From Heterocephalus glaber (Eukaryota > Chordata > Mammalia > Rodentia > Bathyergidae), in contig NW_004624801.1 in the NCBI RefSeq assembly GCF_000247695.1, forward strand, positions 2,507,209 to 2,571,208: a stretch of 64,000 bases of DNA, in the 5' to 3' direction. The notes under the pieces were generated by a model. That model saw nothing but the letters and a program-made list of their open reading frames with translations, was not told where the DNA came from and did not search any database. This document shows positions 12,201 to 22,846 of this stretch, in pieces (the stretch's first letter is position 1; every line of letters begins with the position of its first letter). A program made the translations under genes and the position numbers.

Positions 12201-12350
12201 CCTGGACTCCAAATGCAATTGTCGTCCTGTTTTGACTACTCTGGATGGCTCTGTGGTGTGGGCTGAGCCTCCTAAGAGAGTTTGCCTCAAATCCTCCACC
12301 TCAAAATACAAAACCCCAAGGATGAACCTGGGCCTGCTGGCCAAGAGCCC

Positions 12351-12783
12351 TGTTATGGCTTGTATCTAGATGTCCCCCCAAAGCCTTATGGGGTCAAAGG
12401 TGGGGAGTTTCAAAGGTGGCTGGATTAAGCTGTGTGAATGTGGGTTAATGGTATGATACTGGGATTAAGGGTGTGGATGATAGAAGCTCCATCCTGGGTG
12501 TGGGTGGCACCAATCAATAGGCTTGCAGCCTGGATGGAATATAAAGAGACAGAAAGAAAGCAGGCTGGCTGCTGCTGCTGCCGCTCCTCCTCCTCCTTGC
12601 TGCCTCCTGCCTGCCTTGCCATGGACTGTTTCTCCTCTGCCATGTCCCTGTGCCATGCCACCCTGCCTTGGAGCCAGCTGACTATGGACTGAAACCTCTA
12701 AGACTGTGAGCTAAATAAACCTTTCCTCCCTTACCTTTGAGTGTCAGGTATTTTGTCTCAGCAACGAGAAAAGTAACTAAGAG
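12351..12783 (+). mobile_element. MaLR-type (ERVL-MaLR) solo LTR
   Basis: Starts TGTTATGGCTTG, contains the family's ggagccagctgactatggac and tgaaacctctaagactgtga, an AATAAA signal (about 12713-12718), the cctttcctcccttacctttg / gtcaggtattttgtctcagc segments and the AAGTAACTAAG end. This is the standard 3' half of MST/THE1/rodent MaLR LTRs. A (CTG)/(CCT)-rich low-complexity run lies inside at about 12570-12610. No internal proviral sequence is attached, so it is a solo LTR. No clear 5-bp target duplication was found. Confidence 0.85.
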
Positions 12784-12986
12784 AAACCCTAAATTACTCA
12801 GGTTCCTGACTTCCAAGCAGTGTTTGTGTATCCAAGACCTGAGAACTTGAACTGTGCTTCTCATTCTTGCCCATTAACGTAGACGGAGCCTGACTCATGG
12901 CTAGTTGTGCTGGCAGGTGTGGTCATGCTGCTCATGCTCCCCTCCCAGCCCCAGCCTCTCCTGCTCTCCTGAGCTGGGCCCTGCAG

Positions 12987-13150
12987 GCTGGAGGAGCAGC
13001 TTCCCAGCCAGATGGAGTTTGTTCTCTCCATGCCTTAGAAGCTGGGCTTTTATGCTGCTGCATGACTTCTGAACATCTGTCCATTTGGCAGCCACTGCAT
13101 CACTTAAAGCTGGAGTCTTTGGCCCAGTCACCTTCCAGTTCCCACTGCAG
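12987..13150 (+). other. Candidate internal exon (splice signals only)
   Basis: A pyrimidine-rich run leading to a CCTGCAG acceptor ends at 12986, and a perfect CAG|GTAAGT donor starts at 13151, bracketing 164 nt. An 85-codon open frame beginning at 12897 reads through the segment; the predicted residues resemble no family I know. Good splice sites occur by chance in long non-coding DNA, so this is a hypothesis only. It could belong to a long non-coding transcript starting in or near the upstream LTR. Confidence 0.2.
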
Positions 13151-13258
13151 GTAAGTCTTCTCACACCTGAGACCCACGCAGTACACACAAGCATCACTGG
13201 CAGACCTTGAACATCTCAAGGTCATTCGGGGGACCTGGCTCATCTTTAAACCCTATTG

Positions 13259-13450
13259 TAGTTGGGCATGGTGGTACATGCCTGTAATTCCAGCACTCTG
13301 GGAGGCTGAGGCAGGAGGCTAGCAAGTTCAAGCTCAGCCCAGGCTATTTAGCAACTCGGTGAGACCCTGTTTCAAAATAAAAAATTTAAAAGGGCCTGGG
13401 AAGTAGCTCAGTGTCAAGGCCTTGGGTTTAATCTCCAGTATCAAAAACCA
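13259..13450 (+). repeat. B1/ID fusion SINE (B1-dID type)
   Basis: B1 part: gttgggcatggtggtacatg, cctgtaattccagcactctg, ggaggctgaggcaggaggct, gagaccctgtttcaaaataa. After an AT-rich linker the ID part follows: gggcctgggaagtagctcag, gccttgggtttaatctccag, tatcaaaaacc. Sense copy, fairly intact, no A-box/B-box loss evident in the B1 part. Confidence 0.9.
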
Positions 13451-13821
13451 ACCAAACAAATGAGGTGACCACTCATCTTGGCCTCTCCCACCTATCCATC
13501 CAACATGCATTTCCTGAGCTTCTCCCCCTCCAGACCACATCAGGCACCTGAGACACAGCCTGTGCCTTCCAAGGGCTCAGGGCTGTCTAATCAGACATTG
13601 GAGGAAACAATCACTACCCAAATGGATCCATACGATGGGGGAAAGCACAGGGTGAGCTGTAAACTGGGAAAAAAATTTATTAGCTCACATATCCCAGGCT
13701 GGAGTTGTAAGGGTTTAACTCCTGCTCCCCAGGCACTCCTCCCACCCACTCTGTCCCTTCGGCAGATCACTTTCTATCCAGACCCAGCGCTCATCTCTCT
13801 ACCCATTAGAAAGGAAGCTTA

Positions 13822-13911
13822 GGGCCAGGGATTTAGCTCAGTGGTTCCACAGCCTGCCTGGCAAGCAAAAGGTCCTGAGTTCAAGCCCTGGTACCAAAAA
13901 AAAAAAAAGAA
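13822..13911 (+). repeat. ID-type SINE with A-tail and target duplication
   Basis: Gggccagggatttagctcag, gcctgcctggcaagcaaaag, gttcaagccctggtaccaaa, followed by an A-run. Flanked by agaaaggaag (13808-13817) and agaaaggagg (13912-13921), a near-identical target duplication. Confidence 0.85.
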
Positions 13912-13921
13912 AGAAAGGAGG

Positions 13922-14734
13922 TGAGATGGAATCTTGAACCCAGTTCCCATTCTCTTTCCAGCTTGGGCTCTGTTGGGTCTCTGTGTCCAGCTTATCCACA
14001 CAGAAACTCTCATCCAAGTTCATGCCAGTGGCTGCAGTCCCCCAGGGCTATGATGAGGGTCTCCGGGACCTCACCACCACCCTTTCTCTTGTGGTAGTGG
14101 CAGGTTTCCTTGGAACCAGGAGGCTGTGCAAGAGAACACATCTGGGAGACAGCCTTGTTCAGCAAAGGCAGGGTGGCAAAGAAAGGGTGGACCTCAGAAA
14201 GGCTTGGCACCCAGCAGCCTGTGGCAGACAGGGGGACTGGGACCAGCCACTACCACAAGGCAGCTCTTCAGGTCCCCAGGGAGTTCAATGCCCATTTGGC
14301 TTGACACCTTCCTGGGTGATGAAATATAGCACAAAGCTCAAGACCAGCAGGGTTGCCCTAATTCCAAGCTCCTCTGCTCGGCCACATTAAGGCTGAGCTG
14401 TGCCCAGGAAGGCCACCTCCCAGCCCCAGCTGGCCACCAAGAGCAGCAGCCAGCAGCAAGAAGTCTGAGTGTCAACCTGAACCTGTGACTAACTGTAGTC
14501 CCAGGGGGGAGTTGGCCAGCTCCAGGCCAGGCTTCTGCTAAGGAAGAGGCAGACACAGCCTGATCTCCAGGTCCACAGGGTCCCATGAGTGGAGTCCAAC
14601 AGAGGTGTCTCTGTGACAACCCGGTGGGTACAAAGCACAAAATTACTTATCAGGGAGAAGGAGGGCATGTGAGAGATGAGACAAAGTATGTTCTTGAAGC
14701 CGACCTGTGTGCCCAGCATTGGCCAAGACGCTTC
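13922..14734. other. Unique sequence, nothing recognised
   Basis: Several overlapping open frames of up to 135 codons occur on both strands. They show no domain or compositional sign of coding. No repeat recognised. Confidence 0.4.
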
Positions 14735-14880
14735 AGGTCCATTATTTCAGCTCATCAAAATCACACTGGAAAGTATGCTTCACCACACTTTACAGATGAA
14801 GACACTGAGGCCTGGAGAAGCTGCCTACGGTCACTCAGCCCAAGTGACAGCACTGAGAGCAGCAACTAGTTCATCTGACT
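14735..14880 (-). repeat. MIR SINE, antisense
   Basis: Ccattatttcagctcatcaa, cactttacagatgaagacac, tgaggcctggagaagctgcc, ggtcactcagcccaagtgac follow the MIR reverse-complement order closely. Confidence 0.7.
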
Positions 14881-15864
14881 TTAACACCTCTGTTCTCCCA
14901 TGCCAAGATCTTGCCTGAGTGAAAGCACCACTGCTACTCTGCTGCCCTCCCAGGGAGGAAAAGCTTTTCAAGTTATCCTAAAGGCTGGGACTGGGGAGGA
15001 CAGGGACCAGAAGTGGGGACCCAGAGCTGGGGCAAAGTGGAGCAATGCAGTCAGTTGTGCTCAGCCATGTTCTTGGGGTGCCTTGGAGGAGGACAATGAA
15101 TGAACAAAAGGAAGTGCCAGTGGCACCTGCTGAGGGGTCTCCCCCGCTCCTCCATCCTACCTTCACTGATGCTCTTACCACGGTGGGCCCAGGCCCAGAG
15201 AGGACCTCCCAGGGGGCTGGGCACATTGGTGCCACAGGTTGAGGCCTTGCCCCAAGTTCTATCTCCCACCTCCTGCCAGCCCCCACGATCCAGGCTGCAA
15301 CCTCACCCCTGCCCTGAGAGGTAGCTGGAGCTCTGGTGCCCCGGCAGACGGAGGCCACTGGGAGCCTGCTCCTGGCTCACTGCAGTACCTGTCAGGTCAA
15401 AGGGGCTCAGAGTGGGGACACCCTGTTCAGGGGATGGCTGGGCTGCTCTGGAGCAAGGCCAGGCAAACTTTCCCTCCTCTGGGAGACCAGTGGAGCACCA
15501 GGAAGCCCGAAGGATCTGTGGACAGAGAGCAGGATCTGGGCTGGCCTTGATTTACCTTCCAGGTGCCACACAAGGCAGGGCCCCTTGGGAGCCAGAGGTG
15601 CTCTTTCCCCCTGAGAGATGAAGCTCACCCTGGCCCTCCCATAGGGGTGTTGGCCTGCTCGGCAGATGATATCCCATCCAGGCCTTGTTTAGGGGTGAAT
15701 CATTTGGAAAGAGACTTGTAACTGAATCATGCAGGAAATCACAGACCAAGAGCCAGAAAGAAGCCAGGTCAAGCTTCATGGAATCAGGCCACTTGGAGGG
15801 AAGGCCAGTGCTTGAGTGTCTTCTCCATGCTAGACACACACAGCCTCTGTGAAACATCAACCTT
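14881..15864. other. Unique GC-richer sequence
   Basis: Many overlapping open frames (up to 135 codons) on both strands reflect higher GC, not coding. No exon or repeat is supported. Confidence 0.4.
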
Positions 15865-15965
15865 CCAGGGAGGTTGGACCTCATTTTCAGATGGGCCAGG
15901 ATGATAAGTAGTCTGTTGATAGTTGCACACACAGAAGGTGGCTCAGCTGGGACACACATCTAAGC
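15865..15965 (-). repeat. Possible MIR fragment, antisense
   Basis: Ctcattttcagatgggccag followed later by ggtggctcagctgggaca-like sequence and a degraded gaacccgg-type end. Weak. Confidence 0.35.
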
Positions 15966-16119
15966 CCGGACTGCATCAGCCCTAAGACCATCACTGAAGA
16001 ACTTTGAAGGTGGCTCACCCTCACCAGCACCCTCTTCCAAGCCCCAATGTGGATGCATAGCTGTTGATAGTATGGAAGTTATCAGGGGCTCCTCACCATC
16101 AGAGGCAGTGCTCTGTGGG

Positions 16120-16285
16120 GGTCCAGAGTACACAACCAGCTCAAGTCTTGCCTATGGCCCTGAAAGCCAGGTATCCTTGGGCAAGGAATTGAAATGAGCT
16201 ACCCTGCATAAAATATTCAGGCTAGTGCTTAACATTGTAAGAGTTCCATAAATTGTGGCTATGATTGCCACTGTCATTAACCTCC
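16120..16285 (+). repeat. MIR SINE fragment, sense
   Basis: Tatccttgggcaaggaattg (old ttgggcaagtcactt), then a cataaaatattcaggctagt segment and gcttaacattgtaagagttc-cataaat, the MIR 3' end in order. Confidence 0.5.
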
Positions 16286-17413
16286 ACATCAAGCTGAGTC
16301 TCTAAAATCCAGATCACGACCTCAGCCCTGCCTTCACCAAATTCCCTTGTCTAAACTCCAAACTAAGAGCAGGTTTTCAGGAAGGTAGCTGATGGCTCAA
16401 GGTAGTTCTGCATGAGGATGTGACACAATCAGGAAAGGAGAGAGAGCAAGGTGGAAAGCCAACAGACATTAGCAGACTACACACCGGGCTCCCACTGTGA
16501 AGGGATTCGGGGTACAAACCTCTCCATCCAAGGTTAGTAAAGGCAAAGTATGTCTTTCTTCCACATGGGACAAAAGGCCAAATGAAAGCACCAGACTACT
16601 AACCTGACCTGCAGCTGTCTCTTAGGTGTTGCCCACCTGATGACTGGGCCAGGTGCCAGAAGCTGGGACATCTGAGATTGTCACTGGCTGGGATGCTAAG
16701 AGTGACTCCAATCACATGGCGGGGGGGGGGGTCGGTTCCCAAGAGAAGAGACACAAACACTCCTGCTCTGAGAAAAATTGCTCTGGCCTCTGGGTGAGCC
16801 ATTCTTCAACTCGATCTTCTCTCAGAACACCACATGATAGAGCCCATCTGACCCAGAAGAGCTTCAAAAAGAACATAGAGTCAGACACAAATACTCCCTA
16901 AGGTATTTAGGACACTGGACCCTCTCGGCTGTTGAAAGACAATAGCACCTTCTCCTCTTTCATCCCATGCTGTCCTCCATCAAAACACAGAATTTCTGCA
17001 GGGCACCCCATTGCAATGTTTACCCCACTGTCCTTCCAAGAAAGGTATAACATGCTCTACTTGAATATTCTAAAGCCACTGTACCAGCCACTTTTCCCGC
17101 TCCTCCTACTGTGCTATAGACTGTGGTCTCAGAATAGCCCCACCTGGCAGCCCTAGCCAGAGCTTACGAGCACTGTGTAGCCAGCAAGCTCAGCTTGCCC
17201 TGGGCTCACAGAACAAATTTACCTCCAGTTTCCAAAGCTCCCTCCTCAATTTTGTCTTCTTTACCGCTCTCCACAGTATGGCAAATAATACCCATTTTAT
17301 ATGGAAAACACTAGCGCGAATCATACCTTTTAAAAGATATTTCCACCTCACAACCTGAAATCAGATTTCAACTTTTCCGTTCCCCTTTATCACTTCACTG
17401 GTTCCCTCCCTAT
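16286..17413. other. Unique sequence with a G-homopolymer
   Basis: A run of about 12 G interrupts unique sequence at about 16720-16731. Otherwise nothing recognised. The last 150 bases become AT-rich toward the (CA)n tract. Confidence 0.4.
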
Positions 17414-17415
17414 GT

Positions 17416-17448
<33 letters not shown>

Positions 17449-17466
17449 CACACACCCCGCACACAA
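17414..17466. repeat. (CA)n microsatellite
   Basis: About 15 CA units, one CG interruption (cgcacac) and a second shorter CA run ending in ccccgcacaca. Confidence 0.97.
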
Positions 17467-17489
17467 GTTTTGCTACCAGACTTCCCTAA

Positions 17490-17830
17490 GCCACTCTAAT
17501 TGAAAAGGCATGATTTAGGCTAATTGACAGCAGATGGATTCAGCTGCAGAATGCAGAGAATTGGTTGAACATGATTTATAGCAACAAGGCAAAACGTTCT
17601 CTTTTTTATATCTTTCTCCGAGCTCCCTGGCCAAACAGCTCAGCAGAAATGAAAGGAGAAAAAAAAGTAATTAGTGTTTAATTTTTTAACAATTTTTAAC
17701 TCCCTTTTTAATTGCTTTACATAAACCTGTCCTAGAATTTTACAGCCTTCAAATCTCTGTCTAAGTCTGGTCCTTATTTCTGGTTTTAATTACAGGGAGG
17801 CTTGTCTGGCACATTAAATTAGAAGAAAAA
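17490..17830. promoter_or_regulatory. Candidate conserved regulatory block (AT-rich, homeobox-like motifs)
   Basis: A repeat-free stretch dense in TAAT/ATTA cores: ctctaattg, ggctaattgac, gtaattagtg, tttaattttttaac, tttttaattgc, ttttaattacag, acattaaatt. It also has a CAGATG...CAGCTG E-box pair near 17531-17546. Single-copy AT-rich DNA with many homeodomain cores between short GC motifs is typical of deeply conserved developmental enhancers. Conservation cannot be seen from one sequence; this is inference. Confidence 0.3.
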
Positions 17831-20619
17831 AAATGCACACACAATTTCAGAAATATTTTGCTGTTGGACTCCCAACTGAACATCTAATGTTTCAGTGTGC
17901 AGTGGGGAAGGCTCGGCCCGGGAGGGCTTTGATAGGAGCAGACATGGACCAGGAGCTTCTCCAGCTCTGCAGCACCCACCAAAAGCTGTCTCCTAGTGCT
18001 ATGTGGAGGGCAGCAGCTGTCCGAAAGCAGCATCTGATTACGCAGGGTGGCTGTTCCCTGAGCTTTTAGTGCATCTTTGAATGCAACTGGTTTCCCAAAG
18101 AGCTATGCAGAGGCTGCAGGTTTCGGTCAGAGTTTAGGTTCTAACTTCTATGACAGATCCCTGGGTCTTCTGCTTGCTCTTTAGAGTCCACTTTTTTGGG
18201 GGGGTGGTTAGAGTCCACTTTTATGGTCCACAGAAACCAGAGTGAAGACTGCGTAAGACAAAGCAGATGGGTCTCTGTAGTGCAGGGTTCATGGGAGGAA
18301 AAGTTCCAGGTAGCAGATTCATGGCATGTGGGGACCTGGTAGCTGTCAGTCACTTCTTCCCAAAGAGAGCAAAGTCTGGACTTGCACCAACCAGGGGAAG
18401 GTTTTCTGTGGCCCACTCAGCCACACACATAGTTATTCAAATTTATGCAAATGAACATTAAATACAATTTAAGATTTCCTTCCTCAGTACAGGGCACATC
18501 TCAAGAGCTCAATGCCTCGTGAGGCTGGGGGCTTCACAATGTATCAGGTAGCACAGATAGGTGACATTTCCATCTCCCAGACAAGTCTTGTGGGACAAGG
18601 CTGCCCGGGACCTTTGCTGTGGAAAATGGGGTCTGCGGCAAGACAGCGTGGTGGTTAGAATCTGCCTGGGAGCAAGACCTCCTGCAATCTGAGTACGCGT
18701 GGAAGGGTGTGGCCTGCTGGCTGCTGGGGATGCACAACTCAGAATTTCCCAGAGTAGCTCAGAAGAGCCCTTCAGATTGCCAGGTCGCATGTGGGCCTCT
18801 GGAATTACATGTGGGATTACATGTGGCTTGCATGTGAGAGATTATGGACAAATGCTCTCAAAGCTTTTTAAAAGTCCGCTGGATGTCTACATTATTTTGA
18901 CATTTCAAAAAAGCCTAACTAAGAACATTATTTTACTAATGAAACAGTTTTGTTGAATACTGTCCTGTTAGAAATACAAAGACTTCCATGGGCCAGAATC
19001 CTGACTGGCATTGAACATGGAGAGCTGGAGGTCTTCGCCTGGGGCCAGCAGGAGAAAGGTCACATCCTGAGGCAGCAGCGTGGCTGCCTGGGGCCTGGAG
19101 GAGGTAATGGTGCATAGATTTCCTTCCAGGTGAGCGTGAAGATGGGATAAGGGGTGGCGTGCCATAAAACATCGCTGGAACATAAACCCTGCAGAGGCAA
19201 GCACCTCACCCTCTGCTCTGTTCATTAGCAGAGCCCTTGGCAGACCCTGGCCAGCCTGCCCTGGGTTCCTTGAGGACTCCTGCTGGGGGGCAGAGGGCTG
19301 CCTGGCGCCGCTGGGCGAGCAACTGTGTGGATGGAGCCAGGCCAACACCAGCTCCCCACACATGGTCATTACCTCCCCAAACCCAGGAGTTATTACAATT
19401 AAAACACATTGCAGGGGGGAGGAAGGGCTGGGGAGGTCCCTTTAGGAAGGAACACTGGGATTAAAAGACATTAGAGTGGTTGTCATGGCAATGCAGCCAG
19501 CCCAGGTCTACCCTGTGATTATTTCAATGGGAACGGGATGGGGGACAGAGTGGGGCTGGGACAAGGGGTGCTGGGGGATCATCCTAGCTGCACAAGCCAG
19601 ATCAATGCTCTTCCCCTCAATATGGGACACAGTGACTTGAGAGAATCATCCAGAAGCTGATGCCAGCTGCCTTTCCTCTTTTATGTAACTATCGCTTACC
19701 GCACATTGCATAAAGCACTGGGGAAATGGCCCTCTTTCCTCCTGGGAGGCCATGCCCCAGCTCTCTGCTATTCCTTTCTTTTGAGAGTGGGGAATTCTTG
19801 AGATGGGACCCTGTGCTCACAGCTTTGTGAGTGGAATGGCCTGGCTTCCCATCCGTTCAACTCTGGCCATGGCTCTAGGGGCTCCAGGTAGAGCCCAAGC
19901 ACCCCTTTTTCTAGGAGACCTCAAAGCCACCTGATCTGAAGTCACAGGCCGGTGTTAGCCAGCAGAAAGGGTGGAAAACCTGGGGAAGGGGAACGTTTAG
20001 AAGCAGGCCCATGATAATGAGCAAGCTGGCATCTGTCTCTGGGACACCTCCAGGTACCAACCCAGGATTAGGTCCCTTCAGAATGAGAATCCCAGTTTGG
20101 CAGAACTCTAAGGCCTGCAAAGGAGAAAACAGTAATTAGCTCTTGGTCTTTCTGCTTGTCTGCTCCTGGTGCGGGTGGCAGCCCTGCGCAGGTCTAGCAG
20201 ACAGGCAAGGGGAACATGTTTGGAAACCTCTGAGGAGAAGAGGGTGGGTGGGTAGAAGTGGGCAGGAGGGAGAGCCCTGTGTGCAGTTTGAGGGGACTGC
20301 TTAGCAAAACCCCACTTCCCCAGTCCTGTTCCCTCTGCTACCACCTCCACAGGGCTCGGGCACAGCAGGGAGAACGCTAGAAACTCTAAAGCAAATGGAG
20401 GAGGCTCAGGTGTACAGGCTGACCTTCTATCAGAGGCCAAGCCTTTGATCCTCTTTAAACCCCAAGGCTGGAGCCGTCAGAGCTGCCTGCACTGGGCCAG
20501 AAGATGATGCCTAGGTACAGTCTCCTCTTCCATGGCTGTTTCTGACCCCAGGTAAGTACTATCAGTCACGTATGCGCAAGGTCTCAGGTGGCCTTATGGA
20601 AAATTCATGGTCTCGGGTG
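17831..20619. other. Unique sequence; short repeats and an RFX-like palindrome
   Basis: Holds an octamer-like ATGCAAAT (about 18446-18453), a 15-bp direct repeat ttagagtccactttt at 18181-18195 and 18208-18222, a doubled attacatgtgg at about 18805-18826, and an RFX-like palindrome (19479-19492, listed separately). A strong CCCAG|GTAAGT donor-like site lies at 20551/20552 without a convincing acceptor. No gene. Confidence 0.4.
19479..19492. promoter_or_regulatory. RFX X-box-like palindrome
   Basis: GTTGTCATGGCAAT differs from the palindromic X-box GTTGCCATGGCAAC at two positions. RFX factors bind such sites near ciliary, immune and neural genes. Only the motif is seen; binding is not shown. 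Confidence 0.35.
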
Positions 20620-20770
20620 GGGTTTGGCCTAAGAGCAAGACCAGGCTCAGCCACCAGCTCTGTGTGTGACCTTTGGCAATTCACTCAACAACTCTGTTGC
20701 TGTATCTGTAAAATCATCGTCTAACTTACAGTATCATCCTGAGGATCTGCCTAACATGCCTGGCTCTGGG
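20620..20770 (+). repeat. MIR SINE, sense
   Basis: Ccaccagctctgtgtgtgac, ctttggcaattcactcaaca, actctgttgctgtatctgta, aaatcatcgtc follow the MIR order (gctgtgtgaccttgggcaag, ctcatctgtaaaat). Confidence 0.7.
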
Positions 20771-20844
20771 GTAACGGGCTTCCCATCCATCAATTTGGGC
20801 CTGAGGTAGTTCCTAGGATGAAATTTCAGGGTTTTTTTTTAATC

Positions 20845-21029
20845 TTTGTTTTTGCTTTGTGGTACTGAGGATTGAACCCAGGGTGCTCTACCACTCAGCA
20901 GCATGACGAGCCCTTCCTGTTTTTTATTTTGAGGCAGACTCTCTCTAAGTTCCCAGGCTAGATTCTAACTTGCAGTCCTCCTGTTTCAGTCTCCCAGATT
21001 GCTGGGATTACAGGTATGTGAGGCTGAGG
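20845..21029 (-). repeat. B1/ID fusion SINE (B1-dID type), antisense
   Basis: ID part: gtggtactgaggattgaacc, cagggtgctctaccactcag, then a degraded gcccttcctg. Linker: ttttttattttgagg. B1 part: cagactctctctaagttccc, agtcctcctgtttcagtctc, gctgggattacaggtatgtg. Flanks tttcaggg (20824-20831) and tttcagtt (21030-21037) may be a target duplication. Confidence 0.9.
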
Positions 21030-21154
21030 TTTCAGTTTTAAAATCAGGACAGTCCTGGGCAAACCAAGGTGAGTTGGTCACCATTCTAGATACAGAGTAT
21101 GCATGTGCTGGCGGACCCTAAAATGATACAGAAACTGATAGAAGGCTTTACTCT

Positions 21155-21194
21155 GTTGTAAAATCTTTATACATTGTAGGTGTCAAAAGCATAT

Positions 21195-21243
<49 letters not shown>
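21155..21243. repeat. Left copy of a sequence repeated across the gap, ending in (TA)n
   Basis: Starts gttgtaaaatctttatacat and ends in a (TA)n run. These 89 bases are identical to 21344-21432 on the other side of the Ns. This is most likely an assembly duplication rather than biology. Confidence 0.9.
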
Positions 21244-21343
21244 NNNNNNNNNNNNNNNNNNNNNNNNNNNNNNNNNNNNNNNNNNNNNNNNNNNNNNNNN
21301 NNNNNNNNNNNNNNNNNNNNNNNNNNNNNNNNNNNNNNNNNNN
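21244..21343. other. Assembly gap (100 N)
   Basis: Exactly 100 N, the usual placeholder for a gap of unknown size. The two contig ends carry the same sequence, so nothing may actually be missing. Confidence 0.98.
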
Positions 21344-21383
21344 GTTGTAAAATCTTTATACATTGTAGGTGTCAAAAGCATAT

Positions 21384-21441
<58 letters not shown>
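21344..21441. repeat. Right copy of the duplicated sequence with full (TA)n microsatellite
   Basis: The same gttgtaaaatctttatacat start, running through a (CA)n-(TA)n microsatellite (about 21385-21441) into unique sequence tgaactctcc. This copy spans the microsatellite completely, so it is likely the true locus. Confidence 0.9.
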
Positions 21442-21444
<3 letters not shown>

Positions 21445-22795
21445 CTCTCCAAAAAATACCTGGGGAGGTATTTACATTTCAAAAAGATCCACTGCCTGTC
21501 AAAATGATAAAACCTAATGTTCCTCTGTACAAGTTTGGGGCAGAGAATCAATGGGACAAGACACTACGTGGATAGAAATTTCAGAGGAACGAAGGTAACA
21601 GGTTAGAAAGCAACAAGAAATCTTTTTATCCCGGAGAGCTTTGCATTTCTGGGAAACCCGGAGTGTTTAGGAGAGCCCAGCATATCCACCCAGGCTCCCT
21701 ACTGCCCTTGGAGGATACCCACAAGCGCTGTCTTCGGAAGTGGTGTCAGCTGGGGGGTGCAGAGGCCCTGGGGGGCCCTCTGGCCAGATGGGCACTCTGA
21801 CTCTGTGTTTGCTTTTCCACCTAGGAGCTCTCTGTTTGTCTGCCTTCCCCTCGGTTCAGAGGGCTCAAAGTCGAACCAGGCTTCCTCAACTCCGGGAGAC
21901 CATCAGGTGCCGAGTTCACACACAAATCGAAAACACCAACATCGTGGCATCTTGCAGGGTTTTTATCACTTCACTTTTGCAGCAATGGCTGAGAGAGGGT
22001 AGGAGAGAAAAGGACAGTAGATGACAAAGGGATCATAATCTCCCAACCTAGCTTGAGACCCAGGGGCAAAGGCAGAGTAATGCAGGCAGCTGGGCCTTGG
22101 AAGGGGTATTTAGCAGCCACAGAAGCACACAGAACAGTGCAAGATGCAGCCCCAACTTCACTACAACAGATCTCCAGCCTGGGGGTCCAACATCAGCAGG
22201 TGCAAGTTACCAGAGGGGATGGGGGAGACAGGGAGGACCCTGAGTCTGTCTTCTCCACCCCCTACATGATGCCTCCAGCTGCAACCTGAACCACAGGCCC
22301 CGCCAGGATTCTTCTCAGGAGCTTCATTCTGCTGCAGCTGGGAGCACATCCGGTCTCCTTCACAGTGGGGACAGCGGGGCCAGAGAGTGCTGCTCAGGCA
22401 TGGCCAGAGAGCAGAATAGTGGAAGGTGCTGACGGGAGCTCTCTCTGTTCTTCTAGGGGGATCAAGGCCCATACCTAAAGTGCAGAGGGCAGAGGGCCTC
22501 TGCTCTCCTGGGGTGCAGGCTCTGCCCTAGGAACCTGGCTGGCCAACACCAGGGCTAAACCTTGTGTCCCAGGGAACACAGGGTGGCTGCCCACTGGCCC
22601 AGCCCAGCCAGAGAACAATGGGGCAGCACGGAAGGGGCTTGGTAGGGATGGCTGGGCTTATTTCTCCTCTTTCTGTTTAGTGAGAGAAGCCCTTGACATT
22701 TTAGAAGACTATGACTAACTTGCTTGGAAGAAAAAGCTGAGCCAGAGGATTCCTCACCACCTGGCATACCTCATCTCCACCTGCACCTCTTTCTG

Positions 22796-22796
<1 letters not shown>
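21442..22796. other. Unique sequence, nothing recognised
   Basis: Moderate-GC DNA with overlapping chance frames (up to 103 codons). No repeat family or RNA gene seen. Confidence 0.4.

Positions 22797-22845
<49 letters not shown>
22797..22845. repeat. (CT)n microsatellite
   Basis: About 23 uninterrupted TC units. The Ser/Leu-rich and Arg/Glu-rich frames across it are translations of the repeat. Confidence 0.97.

Positions 22846-22846
<1 letters not shown>

Noticed and set aside
21148..21387. A minus-strand frame crossing the N gap.
   Set aside because: It contains the unknown bases and (TA)n sequence, and its repeated ends are the duplicated gap flanks.
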